Below, one piece after another: positions 50,040 through 63,226 of a DNA stretch of 64,000 nt. The notes under the pieces are model-generated. The model was not told the DNA's origin, did no database searches, and saw nothing but the letters and a program-made list of their open reading frames with translations. This DNA comes from Gemmatimonadota bacterium (lineage in GTDB: Bacteria; Gemmatimonadota; Gemmatimonadetes; Gemmatimonadales; Gemmatimonadaceae), in NCBI GenBank assembly GCA_021298835.1, contig JAJTHG010000038.1, forward strand, positions 1 to 64,000, read 5' to 3'. Each line of letters opens with the position of its first letter. Position 1 is the stretch's first letter. Made by a program: the position numbers and the translations under genes.

Positions 50040-50930
50040 CTAGGTCAGGCGTAGCGTCACCACCACGAACGACGACGCCTCTTGGTCGCGCGCCCTGGGC
50101 ACGGTGCGCACCCGCACCGTCACCGTGCGCGCCTCGCCGACGCGCAACGAATCGAGTGCGACGCGGCGGAGCCGCGTCCGTGCGCTGTCGGGGGTGGCCG
50201 GGGCATCGAGCGTCACCAGCAGGTCGTGCACCGACCCGCGCGCACGAACGGACAGGGTGCGGCCGGCCGGCACCTCGACGCGGAAGATGCGGTCGACGCG
50301 CGGAAGTGCCTGCGTCCCGATCGTCGCGACGGGGCACGCCACGTCGAGCGTAACGCGCGACTCGGGGAGTCGGTGCAGGTCGGGCACCGCGCGATCCGGC
50401 TCGGACGCGCTGTCCGGCCACGCGGCGCCGAGTGGCGCCCGCGACGAATCCACCGGTACGCCCGCCGTCGCGGCCACGGAATCGAGGGTCAGCAGCGCCG
50501 CGGGGGGTCGCCCTTCGGCGGCCGCCATGGCAGCCGGCGTATCAAGCCCGGGAACAGGACGTTCGAACGACAACCGCTGGCGCCCGTCGCGCGTGACGCC
50601 TCGGAACACGTATCGCGCGGGTGTCCCGGGGACGACGACGCGAACGCCCCGCACCTGCGGCCCGTCCACGTAGGCGAGGAGATATGGCGTGACGGTGCTG
50701 TCGGCGCCGGACGGCCAAGGGAAGCGCATGGGCGTCTCGGGCCGCGTCGCCAGGTAGCCGCAGAGCCGAGCGGCGTCCCGGTCGTCGGTCATGGGAGACG
50801 CGTTCATGCCGGCAGGGATCACCGCCACTGCGGGGGCGTCCGGGCGGCCGCACGCCGCGAACAGCGCCATCAGCAGGGCCCCCCTGCGGGCAGGCCCGTG
50901 GGCGCGTCGCACCTCGAGAAGGAGCGTCAT
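50040..50930 (-). CDS. Small lipoprotein of unknown function downstream of susD
   Basis: A 296-residue lipoprotein candidate. From ATG 50930 the N-terminus is MTLLLEVRRAHGPARRGALLMALFAAC, with a lipobox ending at Cys27. An ATG at 50984 would place the start inside a perfect stem-loop (50943-50978), so I reject it. The mature part is beta-rich, with VRVVVPGTPARYVFRG and a C-terminal domain of alternating strands (about 200-296). I do not know the family. It follows susD on the same strand, and the stem-loop lies between the two genes. Confidence 0.65.
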   Translation of the reverse strand: MTLLLEVRRAHGPARRGALLMALFAACGRPDAPAVAVIPAGMNASPMTDDRDAARLCGYLATRPETPMRFPWPSGADSTVTPYLLAYVDGPQVRGVRVVVPGTPARYVFRGVTRDGRQRLSFERPVPGLDTPAAMAAAEGRPPAALLTLDSVAATAGVPVDSSRAPLGAAWPDSASEPDRAVPDLHRLPESRVTLDVACPVATIGTQALPRVDRIFRVEVPAGRTLSVRARGSVHDLLVTLDAPATPDSARTRLRRVALDSLRVGEARTVTVRVRTVPRARDQEASSFVVVTLRLT

Positions 50931-50942
50931 GGACCGTAAGCT

Positions 50943-50978
50943 CGCAGGGGTCGGTGGCGTCTGCCACCGACCCCTGCG
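50943..50978 (-). terminator. Perfect 16-bp stem-loop between susD and the next gene
   Basis: Both arms are exact complements over 16 bases with a 4-base loop. It lies just after the SusD stop and before the next start on the minus strand. No U-run follows in that direction, so it may be a factor-independent terminator of a GC-rich type, an RNA-stability element or an attenuator. Confidence 0.6.
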
Positions 50979-51002
50979 GATCAAGCCTGAGCCGTCACGG
51001 CC

Positions 51003-52562
51003 TCACGGCGGGGTCGGCGAGTTGGCCGCCCCCGTGCCGCCCCACGTGTAGAACGCGGCGCCGGTGACACCGAGCTCCCTCGCGGGTACCGGCATCTCGC
51101 GTGGAGTGCCAGTGATCAGGCCATTGGTGGCGCGACGCCGCTGGTAGAACGGCGAGGGTCCAAGGCCGAGGAGCTCGACTTCCTGCTCGTACTCCAGTCG
51201 CTGCAGGAGCACGGCCTGACCGTCGCTGGCGGCAGCGGCCGGCAAGCCACCCCGAGTTACGCGCGTCCCGTTGATGAGCGAGGCGGCGTTGGTCAGCGAG
51301 CCGCCGGTCCGACGGAGCTCGGCTTCGGCCCAGAGGAGGTCGTTCGAGGCACGCGTGAACGCCGGGGCCCGTCCGAAGCCGCCGTACATCGACTGCGGGC
51401 TCTGCACGCCGGAGGCATCGTACCGGATGTGGGCGACGTTCGACTGGTGGTACATGCCGCGGGCCGGATTGAACAGTTCGTACCCACCGTAGGCGAAGTC
51501 GGACCCGCCACCGGCGTCACGCGGGATGTTGCCGAAGGCGTCCACCATCGCCGCCGTGCCGAAGGATCCGTTGCCCAGCCGGCGATCCGGCGAGTTGGGC
51601 CGCGGGTTGCCGCCGGACGGATACGGTGTCTGCTGCGTCGCCGGGTCGAGCAGGTTCGCGACCCGCGTGTGGACGACGCCGGTGTCCATCGAGTTGAACC
51701 ACAGCAGGATCTCGGGGCAGAATACCGAGCAGCCGTCGGCGATGAAATCGAAGTCGAAGGTCACGCCGTTCGACGCGAAGGTGGCGACGCGCGCCCAATC
51801 CACGCTGGCGTTCTCGGCCGAGGTGCGGGGCCAGTAGGCCAGCGCCATGGCGGAGAGCGTGTTGGCGATACGGGCGATCTCGGTGTTCGAATAGACGCGG
51901 CCGCCGGTCCAGTCGGCCGGGGTAGTGAACGTATTCGCCGCCGCGAGGGTCGCGGCCCGCTGCAGGAAGGCCACGGCGGAATCACGCATGACGCGTCGGT
52001 CGGCAAAGACGAGGTTCGTCAGGTCGCTCGACTCGGTGATGACGTAACCCTTGTCATACAGGAGCGCGAGCGCCATGTGCGACGCCCCGAGCGTGAGCTG
52101 GGCGATCGTCTCGGCGCGGCGGGTGTTCGAGGCGTTGCCAATGACGATGTTGTTCTGCCGGATCGCCTTGAGCACGTCGGTCGCCGAGGAGATGGCCGAG
52201 TAGTACCCGAACCAGCCGTTCTCGACGTTGGTGCGGCCAGCGGACGCGAGGTCGTTCTGCCAGGCGCGCGAGTTGCGCGTGTTGTCGCCGTCGACCGACG
52301 AGTAGAAGTTGAGGTTGAAGTTGTTCCAGGAGGCGGAGTAGGTGCGCGCCATGGCCGACAGCGCACCGGCGGACTCCATGTCCTCCCACGTGTTGTACCA
52401 GGTGGCCAACGTGCCCGCGGCAATGCCCTCGAGCGCTGCCGGGTCGGCCAGCGCGCGCCGGGCATCCGGCAGGTTCGGGTTGGTCACGTCGAGCGACTGG
52501 CACCCCGCGGCGAACAGCACCGCCAGAAGGCCGGCCTTGCCCGTGAATCGCGGCATCTGCAT
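51003..52562 (-). CDS. SusD/RagB-like outer-membrane nutrient-binding lipoprotein
   Basis: A 519-residue lipoprotein. MQMPRFTGKAGLLAVLFAAGC gives lipobox AAGC, followed by the SusD-type start SLDVTNPNLPDARRAL. The helical tetratricopeptide-like region includes NGWFGYYSAISSATDVLKAI, and the C-terminus has NDLLWAEAELRRTGG and YEQEVELLGLG, familiar in SusD/RagB proteins. SusD covers the SusC channel and captures ligand. It follows the interrupted susC by 41 bases. The ligand (glycan, peptide or other) cannot be told from sequence. Confidence 0.9.
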   Translation of the reverse strand: MQMPRFTGKAGLLAVLFAAGCQSLDVTNPNLPDARRALADPAALEGIAAGTLATWYNTWEDMESAGALSAMARTYSASWNNFNLNFYSSVDGDNTRNSRAWQNDLASAGRTNVENGWFGYYSAISSATDVLKAIRQNNIVIGNASNTRRAETIAQLTLGASHMALALLYDKGYVITESSDLTNLVFADRRVMRDSAVAFLQRAATLAAANTFTTPADWTGGRVYSNTEIARIANTLSAMALAYWPRTSAENASVDWARVATFASNGVTFDFDFIADGCSVFCPEILLWFNSMDTGVVHTRVANLLDPATQQTPYPSGGNPRPNSPDRRLGNGSFGTAAMVDAFGNIPRDAGGGSDFAYGGYELFNPARGMYHQSNVAHIRYDASGVQSPQSMYGGFGRAPAFTRASNDLLWAEAELRRTGGSLTNAASLINGTRVTRGGLPAAAASDGQAVLLQRLEYEQEVELLGLGPSPFYQRRRATNGLITGTPREMPVPARELGVTGAAFYTWGGTGAANSPTPP

Positions 52563-52603
52563 GAGGTCTCCGAAAGAAGGACCCGGGAGCGGTCGGGATC
52601 GGC

Positions 52604-55600
52604 TCAGAAGCCGATCTCGACCATGCCCGTCAGGGTGCGGAAGATGGGATACGTGAAGTAGTCGACGCGGTAGGCGAACGGATTGCCGCCGCCCGGGCCG
52701 GACACTTCGGGATCATAGCCGTTGTACCGCGTGGACGTCAGCAGATTGCGTCCGACGAGCCCGAGCCGGACGGTCTGCCCGTCCTTCATGCCGAGCATGC
52801 GGACGGTGGACCCGGGGAGAGCGTAGTTCACCGCCAGCTCGCGCAGGCGGACGTGGGTCCCCTTCTCCACGAAGTAGTCGTTCGGATCGAAGTTGTTGTA
52901 GAACGTCTGGTAGTACGCCACCGGCTTGCGGCCGTTCGCGTAGGGGTTGGTGGGGGTCCCCGCCGGCTTGGACCGCTGGTCGTAGTCCGGGTCCCGCTGC
53001 TCGTTGAACGGCCACTGGCGGGTGTAGTTGTAGATGTCCCCGCCCTTGATCCAGTTGATCACCGTCGTGACCGTGAGGCCGCGCCACGTGATCTGCTGGT
53101 TGAGCGCCAGCGTGAAGTCCGGGTTGACGTCGCCGATCTGCTGCAGCGCCGTGCCGTCACGGTTCCACGCGCGGAGCGGGCGCTCGTTGAGCGTCTGGTA
53201 GTCGGCCGCACGGACGTAGAAGCCTTCCTCGTTCACGCGGAACTGCGCGGCGGTCACGCCCGTGCCGAGCCGTCCGGAAGCAATGGCGTTCTCGAGCTGC
53301 TGCGGCGTGCGGATCCACTTCGTGCCGTAGAGCACGCCGAAGGTCTCGTCCGGCGCAATGCGGAAGATGCGCGTGTTCGCGTCGCCGGCATCCGGGCCGA
53401 CGAGGAACGCCGGGACCCCGAGCGTCGTGATGCGCTGGCGCGTGCGGTCGCCGGCGATGTTGGCGCGCCAGAAGAAGTTCCGCGTCTGCGCCAGCACCGC
53501 GCCGATGAGGATCTCGTGCGTCGTCCCCTGCAGGGTGCCGGTGTTGATCCACCGGTTATCGAATCCGGTGGCCGCCGAGACCGGCACGTTCAGGATGTTG
53601 TCCTTCGTCTGCTTGTCCGAGTACGACTACTCGAACGTGAAGTCGCGCAGGAAATTCAGGTTGAAGCCGACTTCCGTCTCGGTCGAGAAGGCGGGCCGCA
53701 GGTCGCGGTTGCCGAGGGTCGTCTTGATCGAGCGGCCGCCGCGGAGGGCGAACTGCTCGTACTGCGCGTCGAACACCGGCCGCAGGCCGGCCGAGCCCCG
53801 CGAGGCGCGGAGCTTGAACTCCTGGATCCCCGGGAGCTTGAGGTCTTCGGAGAGCCGGTAGGCGATCGAGTAGCGGCCGAAGGTGCGCGTCCGCTGGTCG
53901 GCGCCGAAGAGGGACGACGCGTCCTGCCGGACGAGCGCGTCCACGATCAGCTTGTCCTTGATGTCGAACGTCGTGATCGCGAAGTAGTTCTGGTTGCGGA
54001 TCTGCTGCGTGAACGACCGAGGCAGCGTCTGCAGCGACGCGTCGCGCGAGGCGGACGCGAACTCCGGCACCGCACCGAGCGTGAGCGCCTGGGCAAACGC
54101 GCCGAGCCCGATGTTCTCCTGGTCCTCGTACACCCACGCGAGCTTGGTGGTGTTCGTGAACCAGTTGCGGAAGTCGAGCACCGAGGTGACGGTCGCCCCG
54201 ACGTTGTACGCCCGGGTGGCATCCCGCTGGAAGTCGAGGTCGCCCTGGCTCACCGCGCCGACCGAGTTGCGGTAGCCGAACGGCGTGAGCGCCTTGAAAT
54301 TGTTGTTGCCGCGATCGTAGTTGACGTTCGCCTCCGCCGTCAGCCACGACCTCGGCCGGTAGCGGAGCTTTGCCGAGCCCGTGAAGCGGTCGCGGTCGTT
54401 GTTGACCCGCCGGTTCGCCGTGTAGTACAGCGGGTTGTTGACGTTGCCAGAAAGAGGCGGACGCCGGATCGCCGGGTTGAACGGCGTGCCGTCCGCGGCC
54501 GGCGCGCGCAGGTCAATGTCCGGCTCGAGGAACCGGAGCCCGAAGAAGATGCCGCCGCCGTCGTCCGTCTCGCCGGCCGTCGAGCGCGCGAAGAACGACC
54601 CGAACTGCAGGTCAACCTTGTCGTTCACCGCCACGTCGAGGTTGACGCGGAAGTTCTGGCGCCGGAACCCGTTGACCTGGTTGATCACGCCGCGGTCCGA
54701 CACGTTCTGGAACGCCGCGCTCAGGTTCGTGTTGCCCTTGCGCTGCCCCACCGACACGTAGTTCGTCATGAACTGGCCCGGCCGGAAGACCTGGCCCAGT
54801 TGGTCGAAGGTGCGGGGGTAGGGATTGTCCGAGATGCTGTCCGTCTTGGGGACCCGGTTCCCCGACGAGTTGAGCAGGAACGACCCGTCCGCGTTCAACT
54901 GGTAGTTGTGTGAGTTGTTGTTCGGGATCGTCCGCCGCAGGTCGTTCGCGCCGAACTCGTTGCGGACCGTCACCGTCGTCCTGCCGTCGGCCACCTCGGC
55001 CCCGCGCTTGGTGAAGATCTGCACGACGCCGTTGGCGGCATCGGAGCCGTAGAGCGACGAGGCCGCCGCGCCCTTGATCACCTCGACCCGCTCGATGTCC
55101 TCGGAGTTGATGTCCGAGAGCGAAAGGCGCGTGATCGTGCCGTCCACGATGATCAGCGGGTCCTGGCGGCCCGTCAGCGACGTCGCGCCGCGGAGGCGGA
55201 TCGCCGGCGCGGTGCCCGGGGCACCCGTGCCCGCGGTAACCTGCGCGCCGGCTACGCGACCCTGCAGGCCGCCCAGCGGGGTCACCGACGGGGCTTCCTT
55301 GAGCTGGACGTTGTCCACCACGCCCACCGAGAACGCCGTCTTCTTCTGCGACGTCGCGTCCGACGTGCCCGTCACGATGACCTGCTCGAGGTTCAGCACG
55401 TCGCGCTCGAGGTCGAAGTTCTGCGTGATCGACGTGTTGTCGAGCGCGATCGACCGGCGGATCGGCTTGTAGCCGATCATGCGCCCCACGATCGTCACCC
55501 GGCGCGTCGCCGTGGCCGGCCCCGCCACCACGAGCCGGTAGCGGCCCTCGGCGTCGGTGATCGTCCCCGCGGTGAGCTCCGATATGCTCACGGTCGCGCC

Positions 55601-55762
55601 GCCCATCGGCTGCGACCCGCCGCCGGTCGTCACCCGGCCGCTGATGGTGATGTTCTGTCCTTGCGCGGCCATCGGCACGCTGACCGCCGCGGCGGCCAGC
55701 AGCGTGCGCACCCACTGGTGCAGCCGACGACCGACCCCTTGCCCTGACTCGAGACGCCTCAC
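52604..55762 (-). pseudogene. SusC/RagA-type TonB-dependent receptor with one in-frame TAG stop
   Basis: A 1052-codon reading frame from GTG 55762 to the stop at 52604, interrupted by a single TAG at 53627-53629. The start is chosen because GGGAGGGG lies just upstream and a signal peptide follows (QWVRTLLAAAAVSVPMAAQG). Domains in order are a carboxypeptidase-regulatory-like domain (ISGRVTTGGGSQPMGGATVS), the plug (LGGLQGRVAGAQVTAGTG to RVEVIKGAAASSLYGSDAANG) and the barrel, ending VEIGF. Around the TAG the frame reads ...FLRDFTFE-stop-SYSDKQTKDNIL..., where these receptors commonly have an aromatic residue. One base change from TAC (Tyr) would explain it. The frame is otherwise intact on both sides, so this may be a recent mutation, a sequencing error or readthrough. 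Confidence 0.85.
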
Positions 55763-55913
55763 GTCCCCTCCCACGAAAATGATGTGGAGGCACACTGCTC
55801 CCCTGCCCCGACGGGCGCTTGGGTCGTGCGAATGTTCGTCGCATTTCCGAAACCCGCAAGATGCGACGCGAGCCCGACCTTGCCTTCCCTCCGCTGTCTG
55901 ACGAGAGTGGAGC
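55763..55913. promoter_or_regulatory. Divergent region between susC-like and plug-like genes
   Basis: A 151-base gap. On the minus strand the SusC Shine-Dalgarno GGGAGGGG sits directly before the GTG. I see no clear -35/-10 pair on either strand. A GGAGCATG just before the plus-strand start at 55914 is a weak Shine-Dalgarno. Confidence 0.35.
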
Positions 55914-56667
55914 ATGCGTCCGATCGCCTTCTTGTTGGCCGCCGCTCTGGCGTACGCGTATCCCGCGCTGGGAAGAGCGCAAGGCAGCGCCGCGTCATTC
56001 GCCGGACAGATCGTGATTCGCGAATCAGGCAACCCGATTCCCTACGCCCGGCTCGTCGTCCTCTCAGACGGCGGTCGGGCGGTCAATGCGGACTCGGTCG
56101 GTCGTTTCGACATCACCGGACTCAGGCCCGGCATCCACCGGTTCATGCTCGTCGTCCCGGGCGTCCCGCGCTCGAACTTCGTGATTGCCTTTGCGAAGGG
56201 CGAACGCATCGTCCAGAACGTGGAGATCGAGCTCGCGGCGCTCAGCGCGCCCCCCGATCCCCCGCCAACCGCCGCCGGCGCCAAGGCCCAGCCCCTCGCG
56301 CGCGTGGATGTCACCGCCCCCGCGCCGATGGACCGCCGCTACCTCGACTTCGAGCGACGCCTCCGCACGGGCCGCGGCCAGTACGTGACGCGCGCGCAGA
56401 TCGAGGAGCGCCAGTACAACACGCTCCAGGACGCGATGCGCCAGCTCCGGGGCGTGCGCGTGGACTGCGGGGGCGGCGCGGGATGCTTCATCACCATGGC
56501 CCGCGCCCCGATGGGCTGCAGCCCGGACTACGTCATTGACGAGCGGGTGGACAACGCCTTCGGACCCCAGACGCCGATCCGCGACATCGAGGCGATCGAG
56601 GTGTACACCGGCCCCGCCGATGTGCCCGGCGAGTTCGCGGGCACGAACGCCGGGTGCGGCCTCGTCG

Positions 56668-60402
<3,735 letters not shown>

Positions 60403-61807
60403 TCCCCCATCGTGACACCCTCGACGATGGCGGGCAAGTAGTGCAGACCACCGTAGAGCCGCGAGATCGCGACTTCGTCGCGCGCGTGAGCGAAGCTCCG
60501 GAAGGCCCGCGGCGGGTAGCCGATGTCGCGCTGCGTGCTGTCGGCGAAGGCGACCGAGTCGCCGACCAGCCGCGTGAGCACGCGGGCCGCGGCCCCGCTC
60601 TGCGTCGAGTGCCCCGATGGGTATTCAGGGAACGGTGGCGTGATCACCACGGTCTGGAAGCGGGGATCAAACACCCGCCGGACATACGTCACCGGCCGCA
60701 CCGTGAGCGACCGGTACTTCTCGCGCCACGTGGCGATGAATGCGTCGGCGATCGCGAGCGACATCGTCGCCGACACGCGCGCCGCTTCGGCCGCGCCGAG
60801 CCGCCGCTGGCCGATCACCTGCGCGAGCACCGACATCCAGTGGAAGGCGGGCGTCCCGGTCATCGCCGCGTTGTCGGCCCAGAAGAGCGCGACCCGCCGT
60901 TGCTCCTCGGTGAGCCGGGCTGTGGTGTCCACCACCACCTTGGCCATCGTCCAGAAGGGCGATCCCGGCCGCTCGTCGTACGCGGGCGGAGGCACGATCG
61001 GGCACGCGTCGGCGTGGGGGAGGACGAACGGCCGCAGCTGCCCCCAGAAGGGCTCGGTCGGCTTGCCAGGGTTGAGCGCCGCCAGCACCCCCGGCGCCTG
61101 CGCCTTGGGACGGGACATGAAGAGCTCGCGCGTCCCCGCCCGCTGCGGATCGAGCGCCACTCCGGCATTGCGCTCGAGCACGAGGTCGCTCGCGGCGGAT
61201 AGCGGCTCCGGCAGGTGCTGGTCGGGTGTCGAGGTGTTCTCCCACGTACCGCGCCCCGTCGGCAGCCGGTAGGGACGCCCGCGCGTCGCGGCGAACGAGT
61301 CGGCGTCGGCCCACGCCAGCAGGTGAGCCGCCAGCGCCGCCCCGTGCGCCGCCGAGCGCTCCGCGCGCGCCGAGGCGACCCCGGCGGCCACCCGAGCGGC
61401 AACCTGGGAGTCGGCGAGCGAGTCCACCGCCCGGCGGGTCGTGGGAAAGCCGCCGGCCACCATGCGGCCCAGCACCCAGCGCACCGCCTCGGCGGCCACG
61501 ATGCCCCCGTCCAACTCTCCGGACGGCGCCGCGACCGGTGCCAACCCGTTGAGGCGGCCCGCGAGCGGTGACAGGCCGAGCGCGTCGTCGCTGGCGAGCC
61601 CCTCGTGCAGCGCGACCGCCGTGTACGCGGCGATGCGGGTCGCCAAGGGCGGGTTCACCCGCTCGGCCCGCACGATGGCGAGCTCGAGGCGAAGCCACTG
61701 CGCCACCAGCGCGCCGTCAGGCGGCGGTGCCGCGCGATCGCAGCCCGCGAACGTGACGGCGGCGAGGGCCACGGCCGCCGCCGCCGCACGACGCCGACCG
61801 CCGTGCG

Positions 61808-62389
61808 TCACGGCTTCTTCGAGAAGTCCACCTTCGGCGCCTCACGCGCCTCGGCAGTCGCCACCTCGAAGTACGCCCGGTCCTTCGAACCGATCACCTT
61901 GGCCGTCATCACCTGCGGGAACTTGCGGATGTACGTGTTGTAGCGCTGCACCGCCTCGTTGTAGTCGGTGCGCGAGACGGCGATGCGGTTCTCCGTGCCC
62001 GAGAGCTCGTCCTGCAGCCGGATGAAGTTCTCGTTGCTCTTCAGCTGCGGATACGCCTCGCTGATCGCCAGCAACCGCCCCAGCGAGCTCGTGAGCCCCT
62101 GATTGGCGGCTGCCATCTGCCCGACGTCCCCGCTCTGCACGGCGCCGAGCAGCTTCGAGCGCGCCTCGGCCACCGCACCGAAGACGGCTTGTTCCTGCTG
62201 CGCGAAGCCCTGCACCGTGCTCACGAGGTTCGGCACGAGATCCGCGCGCCGCTGCAGCTGCACCTCGATCTGCTGCTTCGCGGCCTGCGCCGCCTCGTCG
62301 TACGTCTGGATGGTGTTGTAGCCGCAACCGGTGAGCGCCGGCACGAACAGCAGCGCGAGGGCGGTACGGCGGATCGTCGTTCCACGCAT
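61808..62389 (-). CDS. lemA: LemA family lipoprotein
   Basis: A 193-residue LemA protein. Lipobox in LLFVPALTGC, then the LemA start NTIQTYDEAAQAAKQQIEVQLQRRADLVPNLVSTVQGF and a long helix with VSRTDYNEAVQRYNTYI. The start is the ATG at 62389; an earlier ATG at 62437 gives a His/Pro/Arg-rich leader. LemA proteins are membrane-linked helical bundles of unclear role, often paired with a TPM-domain gene, which is present here two genes upstream. Confidence 0.92.
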   Translation of the reverse strand: MRGTTIRRTALALLFVPALTGCGYNTIQTYDEAAQAAKQQIEVQLQRRADLVPNLVSTVQGFAQQEQAVFGAVAEARSKLLGAVQSGDVGQMAAANQGLTSSLGRLLAISEAYPQLKSNENFIRLQDELSGTENRIAVSRTDYNEAVQRYNTYIRKFPQVMTAKVIGSKDRAYFEVATAEAREAPKVDFSKKP

Positions 62390-62479
62390 GGGGCGTCGTC
62401 TCCTGGGAGGATGAGGGCAACCCTGCACGAACATCATGACCGGGGTGCAGGTCCCGGGAACATCACGATCGCTGCGCGA

Positions 62480-63187
62480 TCAAGGGGCCGTCCACTGGTC
62501 GAGCCACCGCGCGAGCTGCTCGGCGGCGTCCACGTACGCCGCGAACGCCGCGCCGGGATCGGCCGGCTTCTCGCCCCGCTTGGCGGCCAGCGCCGCGATC
62601 ACGGGCGCCGCCGGAAAGCCGGCCACCCGCGCCGCGGCCTGCACGACATCGGCGGCCGCGGCGGGAGGCTGCTCCCCCGCGAGCCGCAGGGCGGCTCGGG
62701 TCATCGTCACGAAGGCGCTGACGCTGCGCGCGAGCAGGGCCGTCTGTTCGTCGGGATTCCCCGCCGTCGCCATCGCCCCCGCACGCAATTGCAGGAGCTT
62801 GCCGCGCGCCTCGAACTCGAGCTGGTGCCGCAGGTCGGCCGGCCGCACGGGATGGTCCGGCTCCGGCAGCGCCCCCGCGAGCACCCGGTGCCGCGCGAGG
62901 ATGTCCGCGACCTCGATCGGGAAGACGTCCACGCTCCGGCGCCATTCGTCCACCGACATGGTCATCGGCGGCGGATGGCCGGCCTCGCGCCACGCCCGCA
63001 CCGCGGGCGCCGCAGCCGCGAGGTCGGCCGGGCCAAGGCGGGTGGCGAGCACGAGCACGTTGTAGTCGCTCCCGTGCAGCGTCGCCCCCGGCGCGGCCTG
63101 CGAGCCGTACAGGACGACCGCCGCGAGGCCGTCGCCGAAGGCCGTCCGCAGTCGTGCGGTGAAGTCGTCGAGCGTCATCGTCGTCAT
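62480..63187 (-). CDS. Nucleotidyltransferase-fold protein with a degenerate active site
   Basis: A 235-residue protein. Residues 20-60 show the minimal nucleotidyltransferase fold, VVLYGSQAAPGATLHGSDYN, where active members have GS followed about ten residues later by an Asp-x-Asp pair. Here the pair reads D41-Y42-N43, so the second metal-binding Asp is lost. The rest (about 100-235) is helical. It sits between the TPM and LemA genes on the same strand. It may be a non-catalytic regulator or a degenerate antitoxin-like protein. Confidence 0.75.
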   Translation of the reverse strand: MTTMTLDDFTARLRTAFGDGLAAVVLYGSQAAPGATLHGSDYNVLVLATRLGPADLAAAAPAVRAWREAGHPPPMTMSVDEWRRSVDVFPIEVADILARHRVLAGALPEPDHPVRPADLRHQLEFEARGKLLQLRAGAMATAGNPDEQTALLARSVSAFVTMTRAALRLAGEQPPAAAADVVQAAARVAGFPAAPVIAALAAKRGEKPADPGAAFAAYVDAAEQLARWLDQWTAP

Positions 63188-63226
63188 GTGCCGTGTCCCT
63201 GCGGGAATCCCGCGCTCACCAACGTC

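Noticed and set aside
52604-53587. A separate 327-residue gene beginning at 53587
   Set aside because: It is the same frame as the receptor beyond the TAG and has only barrel sequence, so it is part of the interrupted gene.
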